Shown piece by piece: positions 37,252-46,342 of a stretch of DNA of 64,000 nt. Numbering within the stretch: the stretch's first letter is position 1; each line of letters starts with the position of its first letter. Both the position numbers and the translations under genes were made by a program. The DNA comes from Pseudohalioglobus lutimaris (GTDB lineage: Bacteria > Pseudomonadota > Gammaproteobacteria > Pseudomonadales > Halieaceae). The stretch spans positions 1 through 64,000 of the forward strand of contig NZ_PKUS01000008.1 of NCBI RefSeq assembly GCF_002866825.1, written 5' to 3'. The notes beneath the pieces are model-generated. The model searched no databases. It saw only the letters and a list, made by a program, of their open reading frames with translations, and was not told the DNA's origin.

Positions 37252-37899
37252 TCAGTCCTTATCTGCCTTTTCGTGCAGTCGCTTGCGCAGTCTTGCTGTG
37301 CGCAACTCAATACGCTCGACCTGCATTTGCAGTTCATGAACTTCGCGGTAAAAGTCCTCCAGTTCCAGCCTGGGGGGAGTCAGCCGCGCCTCTTCATGGA
37401 TAAACTCCTCAAGCTGACGAGCAAGTCCTGCGGAGGCCTGCCGGCCCCAGCTGAAAGCACCTTTCAGCAGCGTGGCCAGTTGGTGTCCTGCAACGTCACC
37501 CAGCGCATCGACCAGGGGTGCCTCCCAGTCCACGTCCAGGTGGGCGAGGGTGCGTTGCAGTTCGATCAGTGGTGCGCTGTCACCATGCAGTTCCAGGTTG
37601 CCATTGATCAGTGCTGCCGCGGGGTCATTGGCGGTGGCTAGTTCGGCAAAGTCTGAGGCCTGGCCACGGATCGAAGTGGTTACCGGGCCATCGTAGATGC
37701 CCATGAGGCGAATACTGCCACTACCCGGTTGCAGGAATACATCCAGCTGCGGTGCAGTGCAATGCAGGGCGAAAACACAGTCTTCCAGTTCAGCCAGTGC
37801 CGCCCTGCCTGCCGGCGCCAGTTCCAGCGCGCGATTCATCGCCGCCTCAGCTGCGGCCAGGCCCGCCGTGTGCAGCGTAGGATTGATATCACCAGCCAT
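37252..37899 (-). CDS. ubiJ: Ubiquinone biosynthesis accessory factor UbiJ
   Basis: A 215-residue lipid-binding scaffold of the Ubi complex. The N-terminal 110 residues have the SCP2 sterol-carrier fold and bind polyprenyl intermediates. The C-terminal 60 residues form a helical segment with a heptad-like pattern ([19 protein letters not shown], then [18 protein letters not shown]) consistent with coiled-coil assembly with UbiK. It sits between ubiE and ubiB, as in E. coli, with spacings of 1-2 bp. Confidence 0.9.
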   Translation of the reverse strand: MAGDINPTLHTAGLAAAEAAMNRALELAPAGRAALAELEDCVFALHCTAPQLDVFLQPGSGSIRLMGIYDGPVTTSIRGQASDFAELATANDPAAALINGNLELHGDSAPLIELQRTLAHLDVDWEAPLVDALGDVAGHQLATLLKGAFSWGRQASAGLARQLEEFIHEEARLTPPRLELEDFYREVHELQMQVERIELRTARLRKRLHEKADKD

Positions 37900-37901
37900 G
37901 T

Positions 37902-38651
37902 TCAGGCCTTTACGCCCCGATGCAGGGCGACGATGCCACCGGTCATGTTGTGGTATTCGACGCGGTTGAAGCCAGCGTCCTCCATCATTTCTTTCAGCGT
38001 GTCCTGATCGGGGTGCATGCGGATCGATTCGGCGAGATACTGGTAGCTCTCCGCATCATTGGCAACCAGTTTTCCCATCAGGGGAAGCAGGCGAAAAGAG
38101 TAGGCGTCGTACGCTTTACTCAGTACCTCATTCTCCGGTTTCGAGAATTCCAGCACCAGCAGTCGCCCGCCTGGCTTGAGCACCCGCAACATGGAGCGCA
38201 GGGCCGTTTCTTTCTCAGTAACGTTGCGCAGGCCGAAGGCAATGGTGATGCAATCAAAGCTGTCGTCCGGGAACGGCAGGAACTGTGCATCTGCCTGAAC
38301 AAATTCGATATTACCCTGGTAGCCGGTATCCAGCAGCTTGTCGCGGCCAACTTCCAGCATGGACTGATTGATATCGGCCAATACCACGCGACCTTCCGTA
38401 CCGACGATGCGCGAGAACTTCGCCGCCAGGTCCCCGGTGCCTCCGGCGATGTCCAGCACCGAATTGCCCTTACGAACGCCCGATAGCTCTATGGTAAATC
38501 GCTTCCATATGCGGTGGATGCCCGCGGACATCAGGTCGTTCATCAGGTCGTAGCGAGCCGCCACGGAGTGGAAGACATCCGCGACCATGTCAGCCTTGGA
38601 GTCTTTGTCTACCTCTTTGTAACCGAAGTGTGTGGTTTTTTTTTCGCTCAT
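37902..38651 (-). CDS. ubiE: Ubiquinone/menaquinone C-methyltransferase UbiE
   Basis: SAM-dependent C-methyltransferase of ubiquinone and, where present, menaquinone synthesis. It is 249 residues. The SAM-binding motif [15 protein letters not shown] and the family motif [17 protein letters not shown] are complete, and [14 protein letters not shown] at the end is typical of UbiE. The codons after the start contain a run of nine A residues (Glu-Lys-Lys-Thr), which is slip-prone. It is the first gene of the ubiE-ubiJ-ubiB-hisI-hisE-tatABC run. Confidence 0.97.
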   Translation of the reverse strand: MSEKKTTHFGYKEVDKDSKADMVADVFHSVAARYDLMNDLMSAGIHRIWKRFTIELSGVRKGNSVLDIAGGTGDLAAKFSRIVGTEGRVVLADINQSMLEVGRDKLLDTGYQGNIEFVQADAQFLPFPDDSFDCITIAFGLRNVTEKETALRSMLRVLKPGGRLLVLEFSKPENEVLSKAYDAYSFRLLPLMGKLVANDAESYQYLAESIRMHPDQDTLKEMMEDAGFNRVEYHNMTGGIVALHRGVKA

Positions 38652-38718
38652 GAGCCCTCCTGCAAGCGGGCCATTGTACCCCGATGTGCGCTTCGGGTCA
38701 GTGTAGACCTGACGCTAA

Positions 38719-39108
38719 TCAGAGCTCCAGTTTTACCACTTGCACAGAGGGGTCGCGACTGGCCCCGGCGGCTTGCATACGATCAAGGTAGGTCTGCCAG
38801 AGCTCAGCCTGCCGGGTGCAGAGCTGGTGCAGATAGTCCCAGGAGTAAAGCCCGGTATCGTGGCCGTCATCAAAAACCAGTTGCAGGGCATAGTTTCCTA
38901 CCGGGCGAATAGCGGTGATGGCCACGTCAAGTTTACCGCTCTGCAGTACCTCCTGTCCGGGCCCATGACCCTTCACCTCCGCTGAGGGCGAGTGCACACG
39001 TAGAAATTCGCAGCTGAGCCTGTAGTTGGCGCCGTCAGGATAGCTGAGCTCCAGCTCCCGGGAGCGGCTGTGGAGCTGGATGCCGGAGGGGCGCAGTTGC
39101 TGATCCAC
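38719..39108 (-). CDS. DUF971 / gamma-butyrobetaine hydroxylase-like N-terminal domain protein
   Basis: A 129-residue stand-alone copy of the domain found at the N-terminus of gamma-butyrobetaine hydroxylase. Motifs such as ELSYPDGANYRLSCEFLRVHSPSAEVKGHG and VGNYALQLVFDDGHDTGLYSWDYL are characteristic. Single-domain members are thought to act in iron-sulfur metabolism or protein interaction, without a firm role. It lies 11 bp downstream of hslU, an arrangement also found in pseudomonads. Confidence 0.88.
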   Translation of the reverse strand: MDQQLRPSGIQLHSRSRELELSYPDGANYRLSCEFLRVHSPSAEVKGHGPGQEVLQSGKLDVAITAIRPVGNYALQLVFDDGHDTGLYSWDYLHQLCTRQAELWQTYLDRMQAAGASRDPSVQVVKLEL

Positions 39109-39119
39109 CTGGTTGATCC

Positions 39120-40442
39120 TCAGAGTATGAAGCGAGACAGGTCTTCGTCGGCGCTGAGCGCCTCCAACTGGCTGTTCACATAGGCGGCATCCACCTGTAA
39201 GGCATTGTCAGACACCCCTGCATCCGCGGCGCTGAAGGACGCATCCTCCAGCAGCCTTTCCATTACCGTGTGCAGGCGCCGGGCGCCAATGTTCTCTGTT
39301 TTCTCGTTTACCTGCCAGGCCATTTCGGCAATCCTGCGCAAACCGTCTGCAGTGAAGGACACACTCAACCCCTCAGTTTTCAGCAATGCCTGGTACTGCT
39401 CGGTTAATGAAGCGTTGGGCTCGGTGAGGATGCGTTCAAAGTCCTCGGCCGTCAACGAGCTCAGCTCCACGCGGATAGGCAGGCGACCCTGTAGTTCGGG
39501 AATCAGGTCCGACGGCCTGGCCAGGTGGAATGCGCCGGAGGCAATAAACAGGATGTGGTCGGTCTTGATCATGCCGTGTTTGGTGCTTACGGTTGACCCC
39601 TCGATCAGCGGCAGCAGGTCACGTTGTACGCCCTCTCGGGAGACATCTGCGCCCGCGCCTTCACTGCGTTTGGCAACTTTATCCAGCTCGTCGATAAAGA
39701 CAATACCGTTTTGCTCAGCCGCTTCCACCGCTTGTTGCTTGAGCTCGTCCTCGTTGACCATTTTTGCGGCCTCCTCATCACATAGCGCAACGAAGGCGGC
39801 TTTGATGGGCAGCTTTTGCGTCTTGCGCTGACCGCGGGACATACTGGAAAACATGCTTTGTAACTGGTTGGTCATCTCTTCCATGCCCGGAGGCGCCATG
39901 ATTTCCATGCCCATGGCGGGTGCACTGATCTCCAGCTCGATTTCCTTGTCGTCAAGTTCTCCCTCCCGCAGTTTCTTGCGCAGCAGCTGACGCGTGGTCT
40001 CGCCGGTAGTTCCGTCGGCGTCCCGGGCCGGCGGTAACAAGACATCAAGAATACGCTCTTCCGCAGCCTCCTCGGCACGAAATCGAACGCGGGTCATTTC
40101 CTGCTCGCGCAGCATCTTGATCGATACGTCAACCAGGTCGCGAATAATGGATTCCACGTCGCGTCCCACGTAGCCCACTTCAGTGAATTTGGTGGCCTCG
40201 ACTTTAACGAAAGGCGCCTTTGCCAGTTTCGCGAGGCGCCTTGCGATCTCTGTCTTACCGACGCCGGTGGGCCCGATCATGAGGATATTCTTGGGAGTGA
40301 TTTCCGCCCGCAGCTCCTCGTCTACCTGCATGCGTCGCCAGCGATTGCGCAGGGCGATGGCAACCGCGCGCTTGGCCTCGTCCTGGCCGATGATATGTTG
40401 ATCGAGTTCCGAGACAATTTCCCGGGGAGTCATGTTGGACAT
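39120..40442 (-). CDS. hslU: ATP-dependent protease ATPase subunit HslU
   Basis: AAA+ unfoldase that feeds substrates into the HslV peptidase. It is 440 residues. Walker [22 protein letters not shown], Walker [10 protein letters not shown], the intermediate domain and the sensor segment [20 protein letters not shown]-like region ([14 protein letters not shown]) are present. The C-terminal Leu needed to dock into HslV is the last residue (LSRFIL). It lies 9 bp after hslV in the usual hslVU operon. Confidence 0.97.
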   Translation of the reverse strand: MSNMTPREIVSELDQHIIGQDEAKRAVAIALRNRWRRMQVDEELRAEITPKNILMIGPTGVGKTEIARRLAKLAKAPFVKVEATKFTEVGYVGRDVESIIRDLVDVSIKMLREQEMTRVRFRAEEAAEERILDVLLPPARDADGTTGETTRQLLRKKLREGELDDKEIELEISAPAMGMEIMAPPGMEEMTNQLQSMFSSMSRGQRKTQKLPIKAAFVALCDEEAAKMVNEDELKQQAVEAAEQNGIVFIDELDKVAKRSEGAGADVSREGVQRDLLPLIEGSTVSTKHGMIKTDHILFIASGAFHLARPSDLIPELQGRLPIRVELSSLTAEDFERILTEPNASLTEQYQALLKTEGLSVSFTADGLRRIAEMAWQVNEKTENIGARRLHTVMERLLEDASFSAADAGVSDNALQVDAAYVNSQLEALSADEDLSRFIL

Positions 40443-40451
40443 GGTTACAGC

Positions 40452-40991
40452 CTAGAAAGTGAGTTCTTCGATGGTTTGGTTGTGGTTGGTGTAGATACAG
40501 ATGTCGCCGGCGATGGACAGCCCCTTCTCGACAACGGTTCTGGCATCCAGCTCAGTGTTGTCCAGCAGCGCGCGTGCGGCCGACTGGGCAAAGGGGCCGC
40601 CGGAACCAATGGCAATGAGGTTGTCCTCGGGTTCAATGACGTCACCGTTGCCGGTGATGATTAACGAGGTTTCTTTGTCCGCCACGGCCAGCAGGGCTTC
40701 CAGCTGCCGCAGGGCGCGCTCCGTGCGCCATGCCTTGGCCAGTTCTACAGCGGCACGCACCAGGTGGCCCTGGTGTTTGTCCAGCTGCGCTTCAAATAAT
40801 TCAAACAGGGTGAAAGCGTCAGCGGTACCGCCTGCAAACCCGGCGATCACCTTGTCTTTGTGTAATCGGCGTACCTTGCGTGCGTTGCCCTTCATCACCG
40901 TATTGCCCATGGATACCTGGCCGTCGCCACCGATAACCACGCTGTTGCCCCGGCGGACCGAGAGAATGGTGGTGCCTCTATACTGTTCCAC
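40452..40991 (-). CDS. hslV: ATP-dependent protease proteolytic subunit HslV
   Basis: Threonine peptidase forming the two stacked hexamers of the HslUV protease. It is 179 residues with a GTG start (AAGGAGA Shine-Dalgarno upstream). The mature N-terminus is Thr7 (TTILSVRR), so a six-residue propeptide MEQYRG should be removed, unlike E. coli HslV, which loses only Met. [22 protein letters not shown] and the Gly-rich loop [16 protein letters not shown] are conserved. It is under a sigma32-type promoter at 41021-41046. Confidence 0.97.
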   Translation of the reverse strand: MEQYRGTTILSVRRGNSVVIGGDGQVSMGNTVMKGNARKVRRLHKDKVIAGFAGGTADAFTLFELFEAQLDKHQGHLVRAAVELAKAWRTERALRQLEALLAVADKETSLIITGNGDVIEPEDNLIAIGSGGPFAQSAARALLDNTELDARTVVEKGLSIAGDICIYTNHNQTIEELTF

Positions 40992-41020
40992 GCGGAGTCT
41001 CCTTATGCAGTTTGCTGGAT

Positions 41021-41046
41021 ATGGGGGTTAATGTGGTTGTTTCAAG
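41021..41046 (-). promoter_or_regulatory. Sigma32 heat-shock promoter of hslVU
   Basis: The minus strand reads CTTGAAA-N13-CCCCAT, a perfect match to the RpoH consensus in both elements and spacing. Transcription would start near 41014, about 20 bp upstream of the hslV GTG. This gives direct support for heat-shock induction. Confidence 0.85.
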
Positions 41047-41273
41047 GTCCCCCAGCCCGGTTGTTCTGTCGTGGACCGCCGGCCCGGTGGCGGTCTAATC
41101 CCTCGCGAAAACCGGTAGCGTGCCGTCCATGTCAGGCTCGGCGTCGGCCATCCATGGCCTCCGACGTCCCGGGAACGGTGCCTGAACCCTCCCGGCCGGT
41201 TTCGTCAGAACTGAAACAGGTTAAAAAGGGTTACTCTTGCCCCGTCAGCGTGGATATTAGCCAAAAGCTAAGG

Positions 41274-41855
41274 TCAACCACTGCGCTTAAGCAGTAACGT
41301 GTCAATATTCTGCGCCGCGGTGAGGCTGCGCGCTTTGGACATCTTCGAACGGGACTCGAACGGCCCCAGGTACACGCGAAACCAGCGCCCATTCTCGCCC
41401 TGCGCTTCCTCGACGCTCGGTTCCAGCCCCAGCAGCAGCAGTTCCGCCCTGCGGCGGTCAGCGTCTTCCCGCTGGCGGAACGACCCTGCCTGCAGCAGGT
41501 AGTAGGCCTCAGGCTCAGCCGGAGCAGCGTTTCGACTGGGTTGCTCTGCAGGCTCGTCTACCTCGATCTCCTGTTCCGGTAGCATTGTGTAGAAGTCGAA
41601 GCGAGGCTTTGGGGGTGTTTCTGGTTCAGCTTTAGCCTGTCCGTTCCCGGTACCCGGCTCGAGCACCGCGCCACCGGGCAGGGTGCCCAGATAGAGCAGG
41701 AAGCTGAGGAAAACCCCGCTGGTCAGGCCAGCGAAGTACCAGCGCCAGACACTGCGTCCGTTGCCGGTGTTGTTTTTGCCACGCGCAGCCGGTTTTTTGC
41801 GCGCCGGTGTTTTCCTGCCACCTGTACCGCTTTCTTTGGCGTAATCTCGACTCAT
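41274..41855 (-). CDS. SPOR domain cell-division-type protein (FtsN-like)
   Basis: A 193-residue membrane protein. It has a basic cytoplasmic N-terminus (about residues 1-35), one membrane helix (WYFAGLTSGVFLSFLLYLGTLPG, about 38-60), a proline/glutamate-rich periplasmic linker and a C-terminal SPOR domain (YYLLQAGSFRQREDADRRRAELLLLGLEP to the end) that binds denuded peptidoglycan glycans at the division site. The layout matches FtsN, but it is shorter than E. coli FtsN (319 aa). It lies between argS and hslV, 11 bp downstream of argS. Confidence 0.85.
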   Translation of the reverse strand: MSRDYAKESGTGGRKTPARKKPAARGKNNTGNGRSVWRWYFAGLTSGVFLSFLLYLGTLPGGAVLEPGTGNGQAKAEPETPPKPRFDFYTMLPEQEIEVDEPAEQPSRNAAPAEPEAYYLLQAGSFRQREDADRRRAELLLLGLEPSVEEAQGENGRWFRVYLGPFESRSKMSKARSLTAAQNIDTLLLKRSG

Positions 41856-41866
41856 TGGCTGCAGGC

Positions 41867-43552
41867 CTACATCGACTCGGGGGCGGATACGCCGAGCAGG
41901 TCCAGCCCATTGGCAATGACCTGGCGCACCGCTTCAGAGAGCGCCAGGCGGGCATCGCGCAGGGCCTTGTCATCGACCAAAGTCTTGTGCGCGTTATACC
42001 AGGCGTGAAAGTCCGCAGCGAGGTCCTTCAGGTAGTTGGCTACAAGGTGCGGCTCCGAGTTTGCGGCGGCGCTGGCCACTACTTCCGGGTAGCGGTCCAA
42101 TCGTCGAAGCAGGGCCTTTTCATGCTCCTCCTGCAACTGCTCCAGGTTCTCGATACCTCTTTCAGCGTTCCAGCTTTCGCCTTGTTCAGCCAGTTTGCGC
42201 TGTATCGAGCACACCCGGGCGTGAGCGTATTGAATGTAGTAGACAGGATTGTCGTTGCTCTGCGACATCGCCAGGTCGATATCGAAGGTTAGCTGTGAAC
42301 TGGGGCCGCGTGCTACCAGGAAGTAACGGGTAGCATCGCGGCCTACCTCGTCAATCAGGTCGCGCAGGGTGACATAGCTGCCCGCACGCTTGGATATTTT
42401 CACTTCTTCACCATCGCGCATCACCGTGACCATCTGGTGCAATACATAGTCCGGCCAGCCCTCTGGAATACCCTTTTGTAGCGCCTGTAGTCCAGCGCGC
42501 ACACGGGTGACGGTGCTGTGGTGGTCAGCGCCCTGTTCATTGATGACGCGCTGGAAACCACGTTCCCACTTGTTCAGGTGGTAGGCAACGTCTGGCAGGA
42601 AATAGGTGTAGCCGCCTTCGGACTTGCGCATCACCCGGTCCTTGTCATCGCCAAATTCCGTGGTGCGCAGCCATAGCGCTCCGTCCTGCTCGTAGGTGTG
42701 GCCATTGGCAATCAGTTGCTCTACGGTCTCTTCTACCGCGCCGCTCTGGTAAAGCGAGGACTCGAGGAAATAGAGGTCGAAGTGCACCGCGAACGCCTTC
42801 AGGTCAAGATCCTGTTCGCGACGCAGGTAGGCCACGGCGAAGTCGCGGATGGCGTCGGTGTTGTTTGCATCACCTGCGCCAGTCACGTGCCGATCCTGCG
42901 CGTCGATGGTTTCGCCAGCGAGGTAGGCCCTGGCGACATCGTGAATATAGTCGCCGCGGTAGCCATCTTCAGGCCATTCCGGGCTGTCCGGGGTCAGGCC
43001 CTGGCAGCGTGCCTGTACCGAGCGCGCCAGATTATCGATCTGCGCGCCGGCGTCGTTGTAGTAGAACTCGCTTGCCACGTCCCAGCCTGTTGCCGCGAGC
43101 AAGCGGCAGAGACTGTCGCCCACCGCCGCCCCGCGGCCATGCCCCACATGCAGTGGGCCGGTGGGATTGGCAGACACGAACTCTACCTGTACACGTTGTC
43201 CTTTACCCACATCGCTGCGCCCGAAGCCCGCACCCTGCTGGAGAATGCTGCGCACGACAGCCTGGCTGCTGCTGTCGGAGAGAAAGAAGTTAATAAATCC
43301 GGGGCCGGCGATTTCCGTGCGCGTAACGACTGGGGAGGCGGGCAGGGCTTCACAAATCTGCGCTGCCAACTCGCGCGGGGGTCGGCCTGCGGCCTTGGCC
43401 AATGACAGCGCTACATTGCTGGCCAGGTCGCCGTGGTTCTTGTCGCGGGTGCGGTCGATCTGGATTTTTGGCGCTACATCTGCGGGCAACTGGCCCTGTG
43501 CAACCAGCGCGGCCAGCGCCTGCTCTACCAGCAGGGTGATTTGTTCCTTCAT
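41867..43552 (-). CDS. argS: Arginyl-tRNA synthetase
   Basis: Class I aminoacyl-tRNA synthetase charging tRNA-Arg. It is 561 residues. The N-terminal additional domain is followed by the HIGH-type motif HVGHGRGAA (in [14 protein letters not shown]). The KMSKS-type loop reads KISKRAG (about residue 380). The C-terminal DALR anticodon-binding domain ends in [10 protein letters not shown]. It is followed by the SPOR gene and lies 89 bp downstream of priA. Confidence 0.97.
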   Translation of the reverse strand: MKEQITLLVEQALAALVAQGQLPADVAPKIQIDRTRDKNHGDLASNVALSLAKAAGRPPRELAAQICEALPASPVVTRTEIAGPGFINFFLSDSSSQAVVRSILQQGAGFGRSDVGKGQRVQVEFVSANPTGPLHVGHGRGAAVGDSLCRLLAATGWDVASEFYYNDAGAQIDNLARSVQARCQGLTPDSPEWPEDGYRGDYIHDVARAYLAGETIDAQDRHVTGAGDANNTDAIRDFAVAYLRREQDLDLKAFAVHFDLYFLESSLYQSGAVEETVEQLIANGHTYEQDGALWLRTTEFGDDKDRVMRKSEGGYTYFLPDVAYHLNKWERGFQRVINEQGADHHSTVTRVRAGLQALQKGIPEGWPDYVLHQMVTVMRDGEEVKISKRAGSYVTLRDLIDEVGRDATRYFLVARGPSSQLTFDIDLAMSQSNDNPVYYIQYAHARVCSIQRKLAEQGESWNAERGIENLEQLQEEHEKALLRRLDRYPEVVASAAANSEPHLVANYLKDLAADFHAWYNAHKTLVDDKALRDARLALSEAVRQVIANGLDLLGVSAPESM

Positions 43553-43641
43553 TGAGGGAGGGGTACCTGTCTCTGTTGGGGCCCCGGCGTCCCCGGGTCA
43601 CAAGCGCGGTATTATCGCCGGAACACGCGCCATTGGCCAGT

Positions 43642-45831
43642 TCAGAACATGTCCTGGGGGTCCACGTCCAGCGACCAGTTCAATCCCCGGCTGGCAGGCT
43701 GGGCCTGGGCCAGGTGCACAAGGGTTCGCGCCGCCAGCCGTGACAGCCGGCGATCGGCAGTGTGGACCAGTAGCTGGCTGCGGAAGCGTCCTGCACGACG
43801 CTGCATGGGGGCCGGTAGTGGGCCGATCATATCAATCCCCGCAGGCAGCTGACTCTGGGCGGAGGCTCGCAAGTCGACCAGGAACTGCTCTCCATGGTCC
43901 GCGTCGGCACAGTCTGTGCGGGCGATCAGTAACTGACCGGCCGGAGGCAGGGACGCCAGGCGCCGTCTTTCCAGCATGGCCAGTGCCTGTTGATGGTAAG
44001 GCTGGCTTAGCATCGCCTGGAGAACGGAGTGATCCGGGTGGTGGGTCTGCAATAGAACGCGGCCCCGGTGTTTCGCGCGTCCCGCGCGCCCCGACACCTG
44101 GGTCAGTAACTGGCTTGCCCGTTCCTCGCCGCGAAAATCGGTGCTGAACAGCATTGCATCCATATCGATTACGCCCACCAGCGAAACAGCGGGAAAATGA
44201 TGCCCTTTGGTCAGCATCTGCGTGCCCAGCAGAATACATGGCTCGCCCCGATTGATCTGTTCCACCAGGGTATGCATGGACTCCCGGCCCTGCATGGAGT
44301 CGCTGTCCACACGGTAGAGCGGCCATTGGCCCAGATGTTGTCGCAGCCAGTCCTCAGTCTGTTCGGTTCCCAGTCCCAGTGAAACCAACTGTTTGCTCTG
44401 GCACTGTGGACAGCTGTGCAGCAGTGGCCCTGCGGTGCCACAGTGGTGGCACCGCAGGCGGCGCTGACGGCGATGCAGAGTGAGGCGCGCATCGCAGTCC
44501 TTGCACTCTGCAATCCAGCCACAGTCGTGGCACTGCAGAGTGGGCGCGTAGCCGCGCCGGTTGAGAAATAACAATACCTGCTGGCTGCTCTGCAGGCACC
44601 GCTCCATAGCCTGCAACAGGGCTGGGGAGAGGCCGGCTTGCAACGGTGCCTTCCTGACATCGATGGCTTCTATAGTCGGCAGCTGGCTGTGCCCGGCACG
44701 TTGCAGCATACGATGATGAGCGTATCGGCCTTGCAGGGCGTTGTGCAGGCTCTCCAGAGAGGGCGTGGCAGATCCCAGGATCACCGGGCAGTTTTCAAGC
44801 TGACCGCGCTTTACCGCCACGTCCCGTGCAGAGTAGCGGAAGCCATCCTGTTGCTTGAAGGACTGATCATGCTCTTCGTCCACCACAATCAGGCCGGGTC
44901 TGGCCATTGGGGTGAAGACAGCGGAGCGCGTGCCGATGACAATGTGGGCGCTGCCGCTACGCGCGGCTTCCCATGCACTGTAGCGCTGCGCGTCACTCAA
45001 ACCGGAGTGCAATACCGCGATCTCTGCCTGAAAACGCTTGCTGAACCGTGCCAGGGTTTGCGGGGTGAGGCCGATTTCAGGAATCAATAACAGGGCCTGC
45101 TGGTTGGCGGCGAGACAATCAGCGATCAGCTGCAGGTAGACCTCGGTTTTGCCGCTACCGGTGACCCCTTCTATCAGGTGGCAGTGGAAGTTCGTTCCGG
45201 CACTGCGTATTGATGTCAATATCTCGGCCTGCTCGGCACTGGGCTGAAGTGCTGCCCCTGTTTTAGCTGCTGTTGTGGCGAGGCGGACATCGCAGCGCTC
45301 CGCCAGGCCCTTGTCGGCGAGTGCCTTGAGCACAGCGGGACTGATGCCCGCCTCTTTAAGTTCGCGCAGGGTGACCTGGGGTTGCTCCTGTAGTATGCCC
45401 AGTGCCAGCGCCTGCTTTGGGGAGCGTGCCAGTGCCCCGGCGGGTAGCCCCTTGCCGCGGGTGCTCAGTTGCCAGCCGGGTTCGCTGTTGTAGCGGTGAG
45501 GCTGGCCCTGGCGCAATGTTTTGGGGAAAGCGGCCTGATAGACCTCGCCGGGGGGGTGCTGATAGTAGTCCGCGGCCCAGGTGCATAAGCCCAGCAGCGG
45601 GGTCGAGAGCAGTGATTGCGAATCCAGGAGGGCGTCAGCTGCCTTCAGCGAAGATGCGTCGAGGTCGCTCTCTGTGCTCTGCCCAACCAGGTATGCGGTG
45701 ACCTCCCGCCGGCCGAAAGGGACACGCAAGCGAGCGCCGGGCTGCAGCTTCGTCAGGTCACAGTCCAAAGGAGGCAGGTAATCAAACAGAGTGCGCAGGG
45801 GTGTGGGAATGGCCAGTTTCAGTACAGGCAT
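43642..45831 (-). CDS. priA: Primosomal protein N' (PriA helicase)
   Basis: 3'-5' helicase that reloads the replisome at stalled forks. It is 729 residues from the ATG at 45831 (MPVLKLAIPTPLRTLFDYLPP); the frame is open upstream but without homology. It has the 3'-end binding domain, Walker A GVTGSGKTEVYLQL, DEEHDQSFKQ (DEAH-type) and eight cysteines in paired CxxC motifs (CHDCGW, CKDC, CHHCG, CPQC) that bind two zinc ions. The gene is divergent from rpmE with a 287-bp gap. Confidence 0.97.
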   Translation of the reverse strand: MPVLKLAIPTPLRTLFDYLPPLDCDLTKLQPGARLRVPFGRREVTAYLVGQSTESDLDASSLKAADALLDSQSLLSTPLLGLCTWAADYYQHPPGEVYQAAFPKTLRQGQPHRYNSEPGWQLSTRGKGLPAGALARSPKQALALGILQEQPQVTLRELKEAGISPAVLKALADKGLAERCDVRLATTAAKTGAALQPSAEQAEILTSIRSAGTNFHCHLIEGVTGSGKTEVYLQLIADCLAANQQALLLIPEIGLTPQTLARFSKRFQAEIAVLHSGLSDAQRYSAWEAARSGSAHIVIGTRSAVFTPMARPGLIVVDEEHDQSFKQQDGFRYSARDVAVKRGQLENCPVILGSATPSLESLHNALQGRYAHHRMLQRAGHSQLPTIEAIDVRKAPLQAGLSPALLQAMERCLQSSQQVLLFLNRRGYAPTLQCHDCGWIAECKDCDARLTLHRRQRRLRCHHCGTAGPLLHSCPQCQSKQLVSLGLGTEQTEDWLRQHLGQWPLYRVDSDSMQGRESMHTLVEQINRGEPCILLGTQMLTKGHHFPAVSLVGVIDMDAMLFSTDFRGEERASQLLTQVSGRAGRAKHRGRVLLQTHHPDHSVLQAMLSQPYHQQALAMLERRRLASLPPAGQLLIARTDCADADHGEQFLVDLRASAQSQLPAGIDMIGPLPAPMQRRAGRFRSQLLVHTADRRLSRLAARTLVHLAQAQPASRGLNWSLDVDPQDMF

Positions 45832-45949
45832 AGCGCCTCTTGGGCTTGGCAGCGTGGAAAAACGTGAGTGTAGCAACCAATGACACCGGGCAGCCACGAG
45901 GAATGCCGTGAATCCGGCCGCAGTGAGGCAAACCTGCGACTTTCATCCC

Positions 45950-45977
45950 TTGCCAATCCCGCTGTGTCTGGTAAGAT
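45950..45977 (+). promoter_or_regulatory. Sigma70 promoter of rpmE
   Basis: TTGCCA (45950-45955) and TAAGAT (45972-45977) are separated by 16 bp, with an extended -10 TGG at 45969-45971. The start site would be near 45984, leaving a leader of about 135 nt before rpmE. It is the only good promoter I see in the priA-rpmE gap on this strand. Confidence 0.6.
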
Positions 45978-46118
45978 GCGCGCCTATTTTTTCTCTGGAC
46001 CGTGTCCGGCGCTTGGATCCCCTGGGGGTAGAAAGGCGGCGGGAGGCCGACTCCAGTAATGAGATGCGGTACCCGGCGAAGGATCGGGTGGCGGCATCGG
46101 ACAACGAGGAGCACTACC

Positions 46119-46334
46119 ATGCAAACAGAAATTCATCCCAAGTACGAAGCGGTTACCGCCACTTGCAGTTGCGGCAACAAAATCGAGACGCGCTCTACCC
46201 TGTGTAAGGATATTCATATCGATGTGTGCTCTCAGTGCCATCCCTTTTTCACCGGTAAGCAGAAGATTGTCGATTCTGGCGGCCGTGTAGATCGCTTCAA
46301 CAAGCGTTTCGGTAATCGCGGCAGCAAGCGCTAG
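46119..46334 (+). CDS. rpmE: 50S ribosomal protein L31, zinc-binding form
   Basis: Ribosomal protein that bridges the two subunits. The 71 residues begin [21 protein letters not shown]; the start at 46119 has GAGGAG upstream. Cysteines 16, 18, 37 and 40 (TCSCG, CSQC) form the zinc site of the C+ paralogue, which is expressed when zinc is sufficient. A strong terminator follows at 46372-46404. The long leader may hold translational autoregulation, as in other bacteria. Confidence 0.96.
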   Translation: MQTEIHPKYEAVTATCSCGNKIETRSTLCKDIHIDVCSQCHPFFTGKQKIVDSGGRVDRFNKRFGNRGSKR

Positions 46335-46342
46335 AACACATC

